Assembly (NCBI GenBank): GCA_002342665.1
Contig: DDQK01000029.1
Coordinates: 1-17,899 of the forward strand
DNA from: Prevotella sp. UBA2444
GTDB lineage: Bacteria > Bacteroidota > Bacteroidia > Bacteroidales > Bacteroidaceae
Direction of reading: 5' to 3'
DNA: 17,899 nt
A program made the position numbers and the translations under genes. Under the pieces are notes generated by a model. That model saw only the letters and a program-made list of their open reading frames with translations. It did no database searches and was not told where the DNA came from. Below are positions 1 through 7,544 of the stretch, piece by piece. Positions within the stretch are counted from its first letter, which is position 1; each line of letters opens with the position of its first letter.

Positions 1-225
1 CTTGTTGCACACCATCTCGCCCACATGCTCTCGCCCCTGGGCGTCGACATGGGAGAGGCGCAGGTAGCGCAGCTCAGATCGCGGCACGGAACAGTCGCGG
101 GGATAGGAACGGCCCTGCATGCGCTGGAAGACGGAATCGGGGATGGGCGAAGACGTGAAGGTCTGCGCCAGGAGCAGTGAGCAATGGGCCAGGAGCAGTG
201 AGGCGATGAGCAGCGTGCGACGCAT
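1..225 (-). CDS. M15-type (D-Ala-D-Ala carboxypeptidase-like) metallopeptidase, N-terminal fragment
   Basis: Seventy-five codons are visible from the ATG at 225; the gene continues past the left edge. Residues 1-20 are a signal peptide (MRRT, then a Leu/Ala-rich core ending LLLAQ), so the product is exported. The following text (IPDSVFQRMQGRSYP, CSVPRSELRYLRLSH, GEMVCNK) resembles the region before the zinc-binding core in Bacteroidales proteins annotated as M15 peptidases, which trim peptidoglycan stem peptides. The zinc ligands lie outside the window, so the family call rests on recalled N-terminal similarity only. The start follows the kinase stop codon by 5 bases, which implies co-transcription. 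The signal peptide is partly built from a 21-base tandem duplication (LLLA-HCS-LLLA). An alternative is another exported protein sharing this N-terminal segment. Confidence 0.62.
   Translation of the reverse strand, partial: MRRTLLIASLLLAHCSLLLAQTFTSSPIPDSVFQRMQGRSYPRDCSVPRSELRYLRLSHVDAQGREHVGEMVCNK
168..202. repeat. 14-base direct repeat, 21-base period, inside a signal peptide
   Basis: CCAGGAGCAGTGAG occurs at 168-181 and again at 189-202. The 21-base period keeps the reading frame and makes the signal peptide of the M15-like protein read LLLA, HCS, LLLA. This looks like a tandem duplication that lengthened the hydrophobic core. Confidence 0.8.
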
Positions 226-230
226 AGGGC

Positions 231-1469
231 TTAGGCTTCGAGGGGGAGCGTGAACCAGAAGGTGGTGCCGGTGCCGAGGGCAGAGATGACGCCTATCTGG
301 CCTCCAAGGTTTTCTACATGCGACTTGGCCACGGAGAGGCCGAGGCCTGTGCCGGGGACAAACTCGTCGACCTTGACGAAACGCTCGAAGATGCGCTTCT
401 GATCAGCCTCTGAGATGCCCTTGCCCGTATCGCTGACGCTGACGCGCACCTGATTGCCCTCCACCTCGTAAGTCAGGGCGATGGAGCCCTCGGTGGTGAA
501 CTTGACGGCATTCTGCACCAGGTTGTCGAGGATTTCGAGCAGCTTTTCGCGGTCGCTGTTGATCTCGAGCTTCGCCAACGGGCAGTAGCAGGTCATCTGG
601 ACATTGGTGGTGGGCTGATAGGTGTCGACCATCTGCTGGATGAGCTGATTGAGGTCGACCTTGGCCATGAGCAGACTCTTGGCTCCGGCCTCGATCTTCG
701 ACATGCTCACCAGACCGTCGATGATACGGAGCAGCTTGCGGTTGTTGGCCTGTATCTCGGAGATAAGTTGGTTGCGGTCTTCCTCGCTCTGCACCACGGG
801 CAGCAGGTCGGCAAAGCCGACGATGGCATTGAGGGGGGTGCGTATCTCGTGACCCATATTGGCCAGGAAGGCCGTCTTCAGACGGTCGCTCTCCTCGGCC
901 TTGTTGCGGGCTGCAACGAGGGAGGCCTCGAGTTCCTTGCGGGCATCGATGCGCTGGGATGTGCCCACAATCTTCTGGGGCTTGCCGTCGGCATCGCGCT
1001 CCACGATGGTGGCATAGCTCTCCTCCCAATAGGAAGAGCCGTTGGGCATGTGGACGCGGTACTCCTGATGATAGGTGTCGGTGCGCCCCTCGACGAGGTC
1101 GACGAAGGCCTTGCTGACCCGGTCTACATCGGCAGCGTCGATGGCCGTGAGCGTATCGAAGAAGGTCTCGTCCTTGTCGGGCACATAGCTGGCGGTGCCG
1201 TAACGGAAATCGTTCTCATAGACAAAGGCGCGGGTGGTGGTATCGTATCGCCACACGGCGATGCGCATGGCCTTGAGTACGAACTCGTACTGGATATTGT
1301 TCTGCCACACCTTCTCCATCTCGGCCAGCTCGGACTGCAGCCGACGGTACTCACGCCATTGTCTGTAGGCAAGCCAACAGAGCACCAGGAATATAAGCCC
1401 TCCGAACGCCCATATCCATCCCACAGCGCTACCGCTGATGAAGCGCGCATATAGCAGATTTGTCACCAT
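231..1469 (-). CDS. Membrane-anchored PAS sensor histidine kinase
   Basis: This 412-residue kinase of a two-component system autophosphorylates on His and passes the phosphate to a response regulator. A single membrane helix lies at about 17-37, followed by a short coiled linker and a PAS fold at about 62-175. The HisKA H-box has H207 in NMGHEIRTPLNAI; most relatives have Ser rather than Gly before the His. The ATPase domain shows the N-box (DNLVQNAVKF, N320), the G1 box (DTGKGI, 347-352) and the G2 box (GTGLGLS, 373-379). There is no periplasmic sensing domain, so the signal is probably sensed in the membrane or cytoplasm through PAS. There is no receiver domain and no response regulator next door, so the partner must be elsewhere. 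A Bacteroidetes promoter lies just upstream, and the M15-like gene follows after 5 bases. The family is certain; the signal is unknown. Confidence 0.93.
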   Translation of the reverse strand: MVTNLLYARFISGSAVGWIWAFGGLIFLVLCWLAYRQWREYRRLQSELAEMEKVWQNNIQYEFVLKAMRIAVWRYDTTTRAFVYENDFRYGTASYVPDKDETFFDTLTAIDAADVDRVSKAFVDLVEGRTDTYHQEYRVHMPNGSSYWEESYATIVERDADGKPQKIVGTSQRIDARKELEASLVAARNKAEESDRLKTAFLANMGHEIRTPLNAIVGFADLLPVVQSEEDRNQLISEIQANNRKLLRIIDGLVSMSKIEAGAKSLLMAKVDLNQLIQQMVDTYQPTTNVQMTCYCPLAKLEINSDREKLLEILDNLVQNAVKFTTEGSIALTYEVEGNQVRVSVSDTGKGISEADQKRIFERFVKVDEFVPGTGLGLSVAKSHVENLGGQIGVISALGTGTTFWFTLPLEA

Positions 1470-1487
1470 ATCATCACTTTACGAGGG

Positions 1488-1518
1488 CAAAATTAAGAAA
1501 TAATTCCGAATAACGCAA
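1488..1518 (-). promoter_or_regulatory. Bacteroidetes-type promoter for the histidine kinase
   Basis: Read on the minus strand, TTG (1518-1516) is followed by 20 bases and then TAATTTTG (1495-1488), matching the TTG...TAnnTTTG pattern of the Bacteroidetes primary sigma factor. The kinase ATG lies about 19 bases downstream of the -7 box, giving a very short leader. Confidence 0.66.
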
Positions 1519-1545
1519 CAAAGGACACTATTTTTTAGCAAATTA

Positions 1546-1577
1546 TTTGTTTTTTCGCCCGACTTTGAGTAACTTTG
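1546..1577 (+). promoter_or_regulatory. Bacteroidetes-type promoter for the rlmL-like gene
   Basis: TTTG (1546-1549), 20 bases, then TAACTTTG (1570-1577) gives a near-ideal match to the Bacteroidetes promoter. The start codon follows 28 bases after the -7 box. It is divergent from the kinase promoter, with about 30 bases between the two elements. Confidence 0.75.
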
Positions 1578-1605
1578 CAGTCGAAAAGAAGGCAATATTG
1601 AAATA

Positions 1606-3156
1606 ATGGAACAGAACATCTCTACGAGCCGTGCGCCTCAACAGGAGTACGAACTCATCGCCAAGACGTTTATGGGACTGGAACCTGTACTGGCGAAAGA
1701 ACTGACCCAACTGGGGGCCAACAATGTACAAATAGGACGCAGGATGGTATCGTTCACGGGCGACAAGGAAATGATGTACCGCGCGAACTTCCAACTGCAC
1801 ACAGCCATCCGCATCCTGAAGCCCATCCGGCACTTCAAGGCGAAGAGTGCAGATGATGTCTACGAGGAAATCAAGAAAACAGACTGGACTGAATATCTGG
1901 CGAACGACAGGACGTTCGCCGTGGATGCCGTGGTATTCTCGGAAGAATTCAGGCATTCGAAATTCCTATCTTATAAGGTGAAAGATGCCATCGTGGACCA
2001 GTTGCGAGAGAAGACGGGCAAGCGCCCTAACATCTCGGTGGCCAACCCCGACATACGCCTGAACATCCACGTGGCTGAGGACCAGTGCACGCTGAGTCTC
2101 GACTCCAGCGGAGAGTCGCTCCATCGCAGGGGCTATCGACAGGAGAGCGTGGAGGCCCCCCTGAACGAGGTGCTCGCCGCAGGCATGATCCTCATGACTG
2201 GCTGGCGGGGCGATACCGACTTCATCGACCCTATGTGCGGTTCGGGCACACTGCTCATCGAGGCAGCTCTCATCGCACGCAACATGGCACCAGGCCTCTT
2301 CCGAAAGGAATATGCCTTTGAGAAATGGCCTGATTTCGATGCCGAGCTCTTCGACGAGATCTATAACGACGACAGCCAGGAACGGGAGTTCAACCACCAT
2401 ATCTACGGCTACGACATCGACATGAAGGCTGTGAACACGGCACGACTGAACGCCAAGGCCGCAGGGCTCTCTGCCGATATCACCATCGAGCAGCAGGACT
2501 TCAAGGACTTCACCGCCCCCAAGAACAAGAGTATCATCGTGACCAACCCACCCTACGGCGAGCGCATCTCTACGCCCGACCTGCTGGGCACCTACAGGAT
2601 GATAGGCGAGCGACTGAAGCACCAGTTCAAGGGCAACGATGCCTGGGTGCTGAGCTACCGCGAGGAGTGCTTCGAGCAGATAGGCCTGAAGCCCAGTATC
2701 AAGATACCCCTCTACAACGGCTCGCTGGAGTGCGAATTCAGGAAGTATCAGATGTTTGACGGCAAGCTGAAGGACTTCCGTCACGAAGGCGGCGTGGTGA
2801 AGACCGATGAGGAGAAACGCCAGATGGCCGAGAAGCACCGCTTCAAGAAGAACCGTGAGTTTAAGCAACGAATGGAGGAGACGGAACAGAACGAGGAGGC
2901 CGACATCCGCTCGTTCACCTTCCACAAGCACGACATCGAGCGAAACGACCGGAATAGCCGGAATACCCGAAAAGACAGGAATGACCGCGAGGAGCGCGAC
3001 GACCGGAAAGACTGGAAAGCCCGCAAGAACCGGGATGACCGGAACACCCGCGGAAACAGGAAAGACCGAAATATCCGGAGAGACAATAAAAACTGGAAGG
3101 GACGCGACAACAACGACTTCAACAGGAGAAGGAGGACTGACGATGATGAAGATTAA
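1606..3156 (+). CDS. rlmL: RlmL-like 23S rRNA (guanine-N2) methyltransferase with tripeptide-repeat tail
   Basis: This 516-residue protein is a SAM-dependent RNA methyltransferase of the THUMP-containing RlmL/YpsC class, which in studied members makes N2-methylguanine in 23S rRNA. A THUMP region spans about 60-165. The Rossmann methyltransferase domain has motif I DPMCGSG (208-214), an acidic YGYDID segment near 267-272 and the catalytic motif IV NPPYGER (314-320). The catalytic core ends near residue 385, close to the length of single-domain relatives. The E. coli RlmL protein is larger because RlmK is fused to it. A charged stretch follows, and residues 446-505 form twenty tripeptides, mostly Arg-x-x. 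The tail ends NRRRRTDDDED. It is probably disordered and could aid rRNA binding. The dpp4 gene starts within the last codons. The enzyme class is secure; the exact target base is not. Confidence 0.9.
   Translation: MEQNISTSRAPQQEYELIAKTFMGLEPVLAKELTQLGANNVQIGRRMVSFTGDKEMMYRANFQLHTAIRILKPIRHFKAKSADDVYEEIKKTDWTEYLANDRTFAVDAVVFSEEFRHSKFLSYKVKDAIVDQLREKTGKRPNISVANPDIRLNIHVAEDQCTLSLDSSGESLHRRGYRQESVEAPLNEVLAAGMILMTGWRGDTDFIDPMCGSGTLLIEAALIARNMAPGLFRKEYAFEKWPDFDAELFDEIYNDDSQEREFNHHIYGYDIDMKAVNTARLNAKAAGLSADITIEQQDFKDFTAPKNKSIIVTNPPYGERISTPDLLGTYRMIGERLKHQFKGNDAWVLSYREECFEQIGLKPSIKIPLYNGSLECEFRKYQMFDGKLKDFRHEGGVVKTDEEKRQMAEKHRFKKNREFKQRMEETEQNEEADIRSFTFHKHDIERNDRNSRNTRKDRNDREERDDRKDWKARKNRDDRNTRGNRKDRNIRRDNKNWKGRDNNDFNRRRRTDDDED
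2941..3120 (+). repeat. Degenerate 9-base tandem repeat coding for R-x-x tripeptides (about 20 units)
   Basis: In the rlmL reading frame the sequence divides into 9-base units such as CGGAATAGC, CGGAATACC, CGGAAAGAC and CGGAACACC. They encode RND RNS RNT RKD RND REE RDD RKD WKA RKN and so on through NDF. Units with Trp in the Arg position read TGG, one base from CGG, which points to DNA-level repeat expansion followed by drift. Confidence 0.85.
3124..3135 (+). promoter_or_regulatory. Shine-Dalgarno-like site for dpp4 inside the rlmL tail
   Basis: AGGAGAAGGAGG contains AAGGAGG (3129-3135), 7 bases before the ATG at 3143. It is formed by four consecutive Arg codons (AGG AGA AGG AGG) of rlmL. 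Strong Shine-Dalgarno sites are uncommon in Bacteroidetes, so this one may favour translational coupling or may be chance. Confidence 0.5.
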
Positions 3157-5323
3157 GATAGCAGCACTCATCGCCGTGCTCACACTGACCACACTACCCC
3201 ACCCCATGCAGGCACAAAAGAAACACTTCACGCTGGAAGACCTGAACTATGGCGGCAACAACTACCGACAGTTGCTGCCACAGAACATGTGGCTCACCTG
3301 GTGGGGCGAGCAACTGATGTATCAGGATGCCGAGGAGGGAGGCACCATCGACGCCAGGGGCAAGAGAAAACCGCTCTTCAGGCTCGATGAGGTGAACGCC
3401 ATGCTGACCAACGGCGAACCGAATACCAAGCCCATCCACTCGGCCATGAGTGCCACCTATCCCTATGCCGACAAGCCTCTGGTGATGCTCAGGAATGCCG
3501 ACCTGCAACTGCTCTACAACTTCAAGACGAAGGCTATCGAGTGGACGCAGGCTCTGAAGGGCGTCACCGTGAGCAAATGGAACAAAGCCTCGAAGGCACT
3601 CGCCTACAAGAAGGCAGACCAGCAACTCTACATCAGAGACGGCATGGAAGAGACCCAACTGACCACCGACGGCAGTCGTGAAATCGTCTACGGAGAAGCC
3701 GTACACCGCAATGAGTTCGGTATCGAGGAGGGGCTCTTCTGGAGCGACAACGGCCGCAGGCTGGCCTTCTACAGGATGGACCAGACGATGGTGGCCGACT
3801 ACCCTCAGGTGGACATCTTCCAGCGCGAGGCCAACCATGAGCCCGACAAATACCCCATGGCAGGCATGACCTCGCACCAGGTGACCGTGGGCATCTACGA
3901 CCTGCTGACCAAGAAGACCGTCTATCTGAAGACTCCGGATAATCCGAATAATCCGGCTAATCCGGTATACTTCACCAACATCGCCTGGAGCCCGGACGGC
4001 GAGACCATCTACATGCAGGAACTGAACCGCGAGCAGAACGACTGCCGACTGGTGAGCTACGACGCTGCCACGGGTGAGCGCAAACGGGAATTATACCGCG
4101 AGACGAGTGATAAATACGTAGAGCCGCAGCACCCCATACTCTTCCTGCCATGGGACGAGACACTGTTTGTCATGCAGAGTCAGAAGGACGGCTACAACCA
4201 TCTATACCTATTTAATATTGAAGGCCAGCAGGTGCAGCAACTGACCAAGGGGCCATGGGTGGTGACCAGCGTGGCAGGCTTCAACCGGAAGGACAAGAGC
4301 ATCATCATCACCTCAAACGAGCTGCACCCACTGCAGGACAACGCCTACAGCGTCGCTATCGCCACGGGCAAGCGCACCCTGCTCGACGAGGGCATCGGCG
4401 TCGCACAGACCTGCCAGTTGTCGGCATCGGGCGAGAAACTCTACGAGAAATTCTCGGCACCGCAGATACCACGGCGCATCATCACGGCCAGCACCAGGAA
4501 GCACGCCACAAAGACACTGCTCGACGCTGCCGACCCCTGGAAGGACTACCAGCAGCCCCTCTTCGAAAACGGATCCATCAAGGCTGCTGACGGACAGACA
4601 GACCTCTACTGGAGGATGGTGAAGCCTGCCGACTTCGACCCGCAGAAAAAATACCCCACAGTGGTCTACGTCTATGGCGGGCCTCACGCCCATAACGTCG
4701 CCGCATCGTGGCACTGGGCCAGCAGGTCGTGGGAGACCTACATGGCACAGAAAGGCTACATCGTGTTCATCCTCGACAACAGAGGCTCTGAGCGCCGTGG
4801 ACTCGACTTTGAACAGGCCACCTGGCACCAGCTGGGCCAGATAGAGATGCAGGACCAGATGAAGGGCGTGGACTATCTGCGCGCCCTGCCCTACGTCGAC
4901 ATGGAGCGTCTGGGTGTACATGGCTGGTCGTATGGAGGCTTTATGACCATCTCGCTGATGACCAACTACCCCGACGTGTTCAAGGTGGGTGTGGCAGGAG
5001 GTCCGGTGATCGACTGGAAATGGTATGAGGTGATGTACGGCGAGCGCTATATGGGCACGCCAGAGAACAACCCCATAGGCTACGCCAAGACGAGTCTGCT
5101 GCCCAAGGCCAAGAACCTGAAGGGACGGTTGCAGATCATCACGGGCTACAATGATGCGACAGTGGTGCCCCAGCATTGCCTCGCGTTCCTCGATGCCTGT
5201 ATCAAGGCCGGCACGCAGCCCGATTTCTTCGCCTACCCTGGCGAGCCTCACAACATGAGAGGCCATGCCAGCGTACATCTGCATGAGCGCATCACCCGGT
5301 ATTTTGAAGATTACCTGAAATGA
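3143..5323 (+). CDS. dpp4: Dipeptidyl peptidase IV (peptidase family S9B)
   Basis: This 726-residue secreted serine peptidase removes Xaa-Pro or Xaa-Ala dipeptides from peptide N-termini. A signal peptide occupies residues 1-24 (MMKIKIAALI...MQAQ). The N-terminal half is a beta-propeller and keeps the paired Glu E195-E196 that holds the substrate amino end in DPP IV. The C-terminal alpha/beta hydrolase has the nucleophile S596 in GWSYGG, D671 in GYNDATVV and H703 in PGEPHNM, completing the triad in the usual order. The start at 3143 (or 3146) overlaps the rlmL stop by 14 bases and has a Shine-Dalgarno-like site; earlier in-frame starts would lie inside the rlmL repeats and add no signal peptide. 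A 9-base repeat at 3935-3964 inserts NP-rich text in the propeller. In Prevotella-like species the enzyme usually feeds peptide catabolism in the periplasm. Confidence 0.94.
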   Translation: MMKIKIAALIAVLTLTTLPHPMQAQKKHFTLEDLNYGGNNYRQLLPQNMWLTWWGEQLMYQDAEEGGTIDARGKRKPLFRLDEVNAMLTNGEPNTKPIHSAMSATYPYADKPLVMLRNADLQLLYNFKTKAIEWTQALKGVTVSKWNKASKALAYKKADQQLYIRDGMEETQLTTDGSREIVYGEAVHRNEFGIEEGLFWSDNGRRLAFYRMDQTMVADYPQVDIFQREANHEPDKYPMAGMTSHQVTVGIYDLLTKKTVYLKTPDNPNNPANPVYFTNIAWSPDGETIYMQELNREQNDCRLVSYDAATGERKRELYRETSDKYVEPQHPILFLPWDETLFVMQSQKDGYNHLYLFNIEGQQVQQLTKGPWVVTSVAGFNRKDKSIIITSNELHPLQDNAYSVAIATGKRTLLDEGIGVAQTCQLSASGEKLYEKFSAPQIPRRIITASTRKHATKTLLDAADPWKDYQQPLFENGSIKAADGQTDLYWRMVKPADFDPQKKYPTVVYVYGGPHAHNVAASWHWASRSWETYMAQKGYIVFILDNRGSERRGLDFEQATWHQLGQIEMQDQMKGVDYLRALPYVDMERLGVHGWSYGGFMTISLMTNYPDVFKVGVAGGPVIDWKWYEVMYGERYMGTPENNPIGYAKTSLLPKAKNLKGRLQIITGYNDATVVPQHCLAFLDACIKAGTQPDFFAYPGEPHNMRGHASVHLHERITRYFEDYLK
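3935..3964 (+). repeat. 9-base tandem repeat inside dpp4 (about 3.3 units)
   Basis: CCGGATAAT, CCGAATAAT, CCGGCTAAT and CCGGTA follow each other in frame and encode P-DN-P-NN-P-AN-PV (residues 265-275). The 9-base period stays in frame, like the one in the neighbouring rlmL tail, and probably lengthens a propeller loop. Confidence 0.75.
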
Positions 5324-5341
5324 ACATTGAAGATTGAAGAT
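5321..5341 (+). repeat. 7-base tandem repeats spanning the dpp4/purD junction
   Basis: TGAACAT, TGAAGAT and TGAAGAT follow without gaps, and another TGAAGAT lies at 5344-5350 after a 2-base shift. The first unit begins with the dpp4 stop codon and the purD ATG follows the last unit by one base, so the array fills the whole intergenic gap. Confidence 0.75.
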
Positions 5342-5342
5342 T

Positions 5343-6611
5343 ATGAAGATATTATTATTAGGAAGCGGCGGACGTGAGCATGCCCTGGCTTGGAAGATTG
5401 CTCAGAGTGAGAAATGTGAGAAACTGTACATCGCCCCAGGCAATGCCGGCACCGGCAACTGCGGCGAGAACGTCAGCATGAAGGCTGATGACTTTGAGGC
5501 CATCAAACAGTTTGTGGTGGAGAACGACATCCAGATGGTGGTGGTAGGCCCGGAAGACCCGTTGGTGAAAGGCATCTACGACGAGTTGAAGAGTGACACA
5601 AGGACGAAAGACGTGCCCGTGATAGGCCCCTCGAAGGCAGGCGCCGTGCTGGAAGGCTCGAAGGACTTCGCCAAGGCCTTCATGCAGCGCCACCATATCC
5701 CCACGGCCCGTTATCAGACTTTCGACGGCGAGCACGTGGAAGAAGGCATCGCCTTCCTCGAGACCCTGAAGGCTCCCTACGTACTGAAGGCCGACGGTCT
5801 CTGTGCTGGCAAGGGTGTGCTGATACTGCCCACCCTCGATGAAGCCAAGAAGGAACTGAGGGAAATGCTGGGCGGCATGTTCGGCAATGCCTCTTCGCGC
5901 GTCGTTATCGAGGAATTCCTCAGTGGCATCGAGTGCTCCGTGTTTGTGCTGACAGACGGACGCCACTATAAGATACTGCCTGAGGCCAAGGACTACAAGC
6001 GCATCGGCGAGCACGACACAGGTCTGAACACGGGCGGCATGGGCTCCGTGACCCCCGTACCCTTCGCCACCAAGGAGTGGATGCAGAAGGTGGAAGACCG
6101 TATCATCAGGCCTACCGTGGAGGGACTGGCCGAAGAAGGTATCGACTATAAGGGATTCATCTTCTTCGGACTCATCAACGTCGATGGCAACCCGATGGTG
6201 ATCGAGTACAACTGCCGTATGGGCGACCCAGAAACGGAGAGCGTGATGCTGCGCCTGAAGAGCGACATCGTAGACCTGTTTGAAGGTGTGGCCGAGGGCA
6301 ATCTCGACCAGCGCACCATCGAGTTCGACCCCAGGGCAGCAGTCTGTGTGATGCTCGTCAGCGGAGGCTATCCCCAGGAATACAAGAAGGGCTATCCCAT
6401 CACGGGCATCGACCAGGTGGAGGGCAGCATCGTCTTTCATAGCGGAACGGCCCTGAAGGACGGGCAAGTGGTGACTGCAGGAGGGCGCGTGATAGCCGTC
6501 AGCAGCTACGGCAAGGACAAGGCCGAGGCCCTGCAGAAATCGTTTGAAGAGGCCCAGAAGATACAATTCACAGACAAATACTTCCGTCGCGACATCGGTG
6601 CCGACCTGTAA
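5343..6611 (+). CDS. purD: Phosphoribosylamine-glycine ligase (GAR synthetase)
   Basis: This cytosolic enzyme joins glycine to 5-phosphoribosylamine using ATP, the second step of de novo purine synthesis. The 422 residues match the usual PurD length (about 420-430). The N-terminal domain begins [17 protein letters not shown]. Other family landmarks are GPEDPL, the ATP-grasp loop GLCAGKGV, the [11 protein letters not shown] strand, [12 protein letters not shown], and the metal/ATP site [13 protein letters not shown] chose the ATG at 5343 because it places the GSGGREHA loop at the usual distance. A TTG at 5334 would add three residues encoded by the spacer repeat. The gene lies 19 bases after dpp4 and its stop (TAA) directly abuts the next ATG. 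No other pur gene is nearby, so it appears here as a single purine gene in a mixed operon. Confidence 0.97.
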   Translation: MKILLLGSGGREHALAWKIAQSEKCEKLYIAPGNAGTGNCGENVSMKADDFEAIKQFVVENDIQMVVVGPEDPLVKGIYDELKSDTRTKDVPVIGPSKAGAVLEGSKDFAKAFMQRHHIPTARYQTFDGEHVEEGIAFLETLKAPYVLKADGLCAGKGVLILPTLDEAKKELREMLGGMFGNASSRVVIEEFLSGIECSVFVLTDGRHYKILPEAKDYKRIGEHDTGLNTGGMGSVTPVPFATKEWMQKVEDRIIRPTVEGLAEEGIDYKGFIFFGLINVDGNPMVIEYNCRMGDPETESVMLRLKSDIVDLFEGVAEGNLDQRTIEFDPRAAVCVMLVSGGYPQEYKKGYPITGIDQVEGSIVFHSGTALKDGQVVTAGGRVIAVSSYGKDKAEALQKSFEEAQKIQFTDKYFRRDIGADL

Positions 6612-7544
6612 ATGAAGCATATACAGAACAAGGTGGCAGAGAGTCGCAGGACGCTGCCTGTGACTTTCGCAATCTGCATTGGCATCTGGCTGACAGCAGG
6701 ACTGATCCAGCACCAGTGGTGGATACAGTTTGGCTGTTTCGCCCTCTCCGTGGCCGTGATGACGGAGTTGGACAACAACAACTCCCTCATCCGCATCTAT
6801 AGCCGTGCGGTGACGGCATCCTACGCCTTGCTATCGTGTGTGCCCTGCTTTCTCTTCCCCTCGACGAGTGGCGCCGTCTTCCAGCTATGCCTCGTGACCA
6901 GTCTGTTCTGTCTCTTCAAGTGCTATCAGGACAAACAGGCTGCAGCATGGGCTTTCTACACCTTCCTGATGCTGGGCTTGGCCAGTATGGCCTCGGCACT
7001 GACATTCTGGCTGATTCCCGTGGTATGGCTGATGATGGCCACCACGCTCTACTGCCTCAGCTGGCGCACCTTCACGGCAACCATACTGGGACTGTTGTGT
7101 CCCTACTGGTTTGCACTGGCCTGGATACTCTGCTTCAACGAAGGCGACATGATGCCACTGCTGGAGCACCTGATGGAGACCGGGCACTACATACTGCCAG
7201 CCGACTACCTGTCGCTCAGCGCATCGCAGATACTGACATTTGCCTTGCTGACCATCCTGACTATTACGGGCATCGTGCACTACTCCAGGAAATACTTCCT
7301 CGACAAGATACGCACCCGAGAGATCTACTATTCGCTGATGATGCTCTGGGGATTGGCCACGCTGCTACTGATTATCCAGCCTCAGCACGACGACACGATG
7401 CTCAGGGTGATTATCATTGCAGGCAGTCCGCTGCTGGGCCACTTCCTGGCACTGACATCCACACGGGTAACCAACATCGCATCCTACGTCATTGCCGCAT
7501 CGGTGGTGCTGCTGACGGTCTTCAACCTATGGATGGCATCATAG
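6612..7544 (+). CDS. Multi-pass inner-membrane protein of unknown function
   Basis: I do not recognise a named family. The 310 residues are strongly hydrophobic, with roughly eight to ten predicted membrane helices separated by short basic loops (for example HYSRKYFLDKIRTREIYY). Trp and Tyr are frequent at helix ends, and no catalytic motif stands out. The start is the ATG that touches the purD stop (TAA-ATG), so translation is probably coupled. The last 16 bases overlap the YqaA-like gene in another frame. General topology resembles Bacteroidetes membrane proteins of the DUF6427 kind, but this is only an impression. Its position with the YqaA-like protein suggests a joint membrane role, which the sequence does not prove. 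Confidence 0.85.
   Translation: MKHIQNKVAESRRTLPVTFAICIGIWLTAGLIQHQWWIQFGCFALSVAVMTELDNNNSLIRIYSRAVTASYALLSCVPCFLFPSTSGAVFQLCLVTSLFCLFKCYQDKQAAAWAFYTFLMLGLASMASALTFWLIPVVWLMMATTLYCLSWRTFTATILGLLCPYWFALAWILCFNEGDMMPLLEHLMETGHYILPADYLSLSASQILTFALLTILTITGIVHYSRKYFLDKIRTREIYYSLMMLWGLATLLLIIQPQHDDTMLRVIIIAGSPLLGHFLALTSTRVTNIASYVIAASVVLLTVFNLWMAS

Noticed and set aside
768..1454. A 228-codon plus-strand frame opposite the histidine kinase
   Set aside because: The kinase boxes are all present on the minus strand; the plus frame is a shadow.
2941..3120. A CRISPR-like array in the rlmL tail
   Set aside because: The period is 9 bases with no spacers, and it is read in frame as tripeptides.
2807..3142. 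An N-terminal extension of DPP IV into the rlmL tail
   Set aside because: The extra 112 residues are an out-of-frame reading of the rlmL repeat, and they would bury the signal peptide that begins at 3143.
1966..3231. A 421-codon open frame on the minus strand opposite rlmL
   Set aside because: It lies entirely antisense to a well-supported methyltransferase, has no promoter or recognisable domain, and its Val/Leu-rich text is what GC-biased codons give in reverse.
4313..5284. A 323-codon minus-strand frame opposite the catalytic domain of DPP IV
   Set aside because: The plus strand carries the full catalytic triad; the reverse frame has no family features.
5358..6713. A 451-codon open frame on the minus strand opposite purD
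   Set aside because: PurD is unmistakable in the plus strand; the reverse text is His/Leu/Val-rich without motifs and spans a gene boundary.
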